This document shows positions 33,130 through 33,783 of a stretch of 33,783 bases of DNA, one piece after another. The notes beneath the pieces are model-generated. The model worked only from the letters and a program-made list of their open reading frames with translations. It did not search any database and had not been told where the DNA came from. A program made the position numbers and the translations under genes. Every line of letters starts with the position of its first letter. The stretch's first letter is position 1. This DNA comes from Verrucomicrobiaceae bacterium (GTDB lineage Bacteria; Verrucomicrobiota; Verrucomicrobiia; Verrucomicrobiales; V1-33): positions 1 through 33,783 of the forward strand of contig JAIXVE010000329.1 of assembly GCA_027483175.1 (NCBI GenBank), given 5' to 3'.

Positions 33130-33783
33130 GTGAATCCCCGAACGAAGCACATTGCCATCGCGTTCGCCGCACTCTTGCTCTCACTGCTCCTGTTCCTCGC
33201 CCCCCGACCCGAAACAGACAACGCCAACGGCACTCTCACCGCACACTCACCCCCTCCCAAACCCAAAACCCGGTCAATTCAGACCCCAAGTCCCGCTCCA
33301 GCACACAGCATCCCCCCGGCCACCGAATCCGATGAGCCAGCCCAAGAGGCCCCTCCCCTGGCCATCGAGGACCCCTCCAGATTAACCGGAAAAATCCTCA
33401 ACGACGACGGCGAAATCAGCGACGAATTCTTCCGCCATTTCGAATTCACAGACCAGCAGATCGCTAGCTTCAAAGCGGTGATGGGTAGCACCATGTACAG
33501 CTTGCAGAGCTACGAATATCGTAACGTGGAGGTGCTCTCCTCGACCGATGGCAGTACTCGCTTTATGGTTCACCCGTTTCGTAATCTGGGGAATCTCATG
33601 GTCGAGGAATTACCAAAGATATTCAAACGGTTTCCCTCTCCAGCACCCGACGCCGCCATCGACTACTTCATGACCGAAGCGACCTCAGGCCGCGAAGACT
33701 TCTTCGCCGGATTCGGCCAGTATCCCCGAGAGTTCCAGATCGTCCGCGACGGCACCGAATACGTCATGACCGAAACCTTCCTC
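33130..33783 (+). CDS. Membrane-anchored or exported hypothetical protein, partial (3' end beyond window)
   Basis: The frame starts at GTG 33130 and is open to the right edge, giving the first 218 residues. Residues 1-6 are basic-polar and 7-24 (HIAIAFAALLLSLLLFLA) form a signal peptide or membrane anchor. A Pro/Ser/Ala-rich linker follows (about 35-78) and a folded domain starts near 85 (SRLTGKILNDDGEISDEFFRHFEFTDQQ). This later part mixes helices and strands (EYRNVEVLSSTDGSTRFMVHPF). No family is recognised. Part of the gene (about 33480-33640) has more T- and A-ending codons than typical native plus-strand genes. It is an exported or anchored periplasmic protein of unknown function. Confidence 0.7.
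   Translation, partial: MNPRTKHIAIAFAALLLSLLLFLAPRPETDNANGTLTAHSPPPKPKTRSIQTPSPAPAHSIPPATESDEPAQEAPPLAIEDPSRLTGKILNDDGEISDEFFRHFEFTDQQIASFKAVMGSTMYSLQSYEYRNVEVLSSTDGSTRFMVHPFRNLGNLMVEELPKIFKRFPSPAPDAAIDYFMTEATSGREDFFAGFGQYPREFQIVRDGTEYVMTETFL

Overview
The window reads as a chromosomal segment of a Gram-negative, high-GC bacterium, most likely a member of the Verrucomicrobiota. That placement is inference. It rests on the double-membrane gene set (TamA/TamB pair, OpgH), the Tat-exported Gfo/Idh/MocA oxidoreductase, Tat-exported SGNH hydrolase, very large secreted TPR protein and small PQQ-propeller protein, and the strong strand-dependent codon use. No rRNA, tRNA, CRISPR array, transposase or integrase was found.

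Layout. 1-2945 (minus strand): rpoZ, smpB and a Tat-exported SGNH hydrolase that runs off the left edge, probably one transcription unit. 2946-3207: a divergent spacer with several hairpins. 3208-5585 (plus): a short PQQ-propeller protein and a glutamine-hydrolysing asparagine synthase. 5605-7434 (minus): ankyrin repeats fused to an L,D-transpeptidase. 7526-13380 (plus): tamB and tamA overlapping by 4 bases, for outer-membrane assembly. 13381-13878: non-coding, with small repeats. 13879-17170 (plus): four small genes of different composition. 17437-18792: a Tat-exported oxidoreductase followed by a textbook terminator. 18921-19940 (minus): fabH. 20156-30010 (plus): a 3284-residue exported TPR protein. 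30083-32772 (plus): a tail-anchored protein overlapping opgH. 32773-33129: a cluster of hairpins. 33130-33783: a membrane-anchored or exported protein cut by the right edge.

The most interesting part is 13.86-17.17 kb. Two of the gaps between its genes fold as integron attC sites (15151-15276 and 16060-16149). Each has paired outer boxes, an unpaired central spacer and single extrahelical bases on the left arm. The third gene's cassette begins with GTTAGTC and ends with its exact complement GACTAAC, which contains the stop codon, as cassette circularisation predicts. No integrase is visible, so this looks like a cluster of attC sites lacking an integrase. Its cargo includes a TIR-like protein that could be a defence effector, a DUF1963-like multi-CxxC protein and two unrecognised small proteins.

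The rest of the window is largely envelope biology: outer-membrane protein insertion and lipid transport (TamAB), peptidoglycan crosslinking (L,D-transpeptidase), periplasmic glucan synthesis (OpgH), fatty-acid initiation (FabH) and large exported proteins. Plus-strand genes prefer C-ending codons and minus-strand genes G-ending codons. The plus strand is therefore probably the lagging strand, with rpoZ, smpB and fabH on the leading strand.
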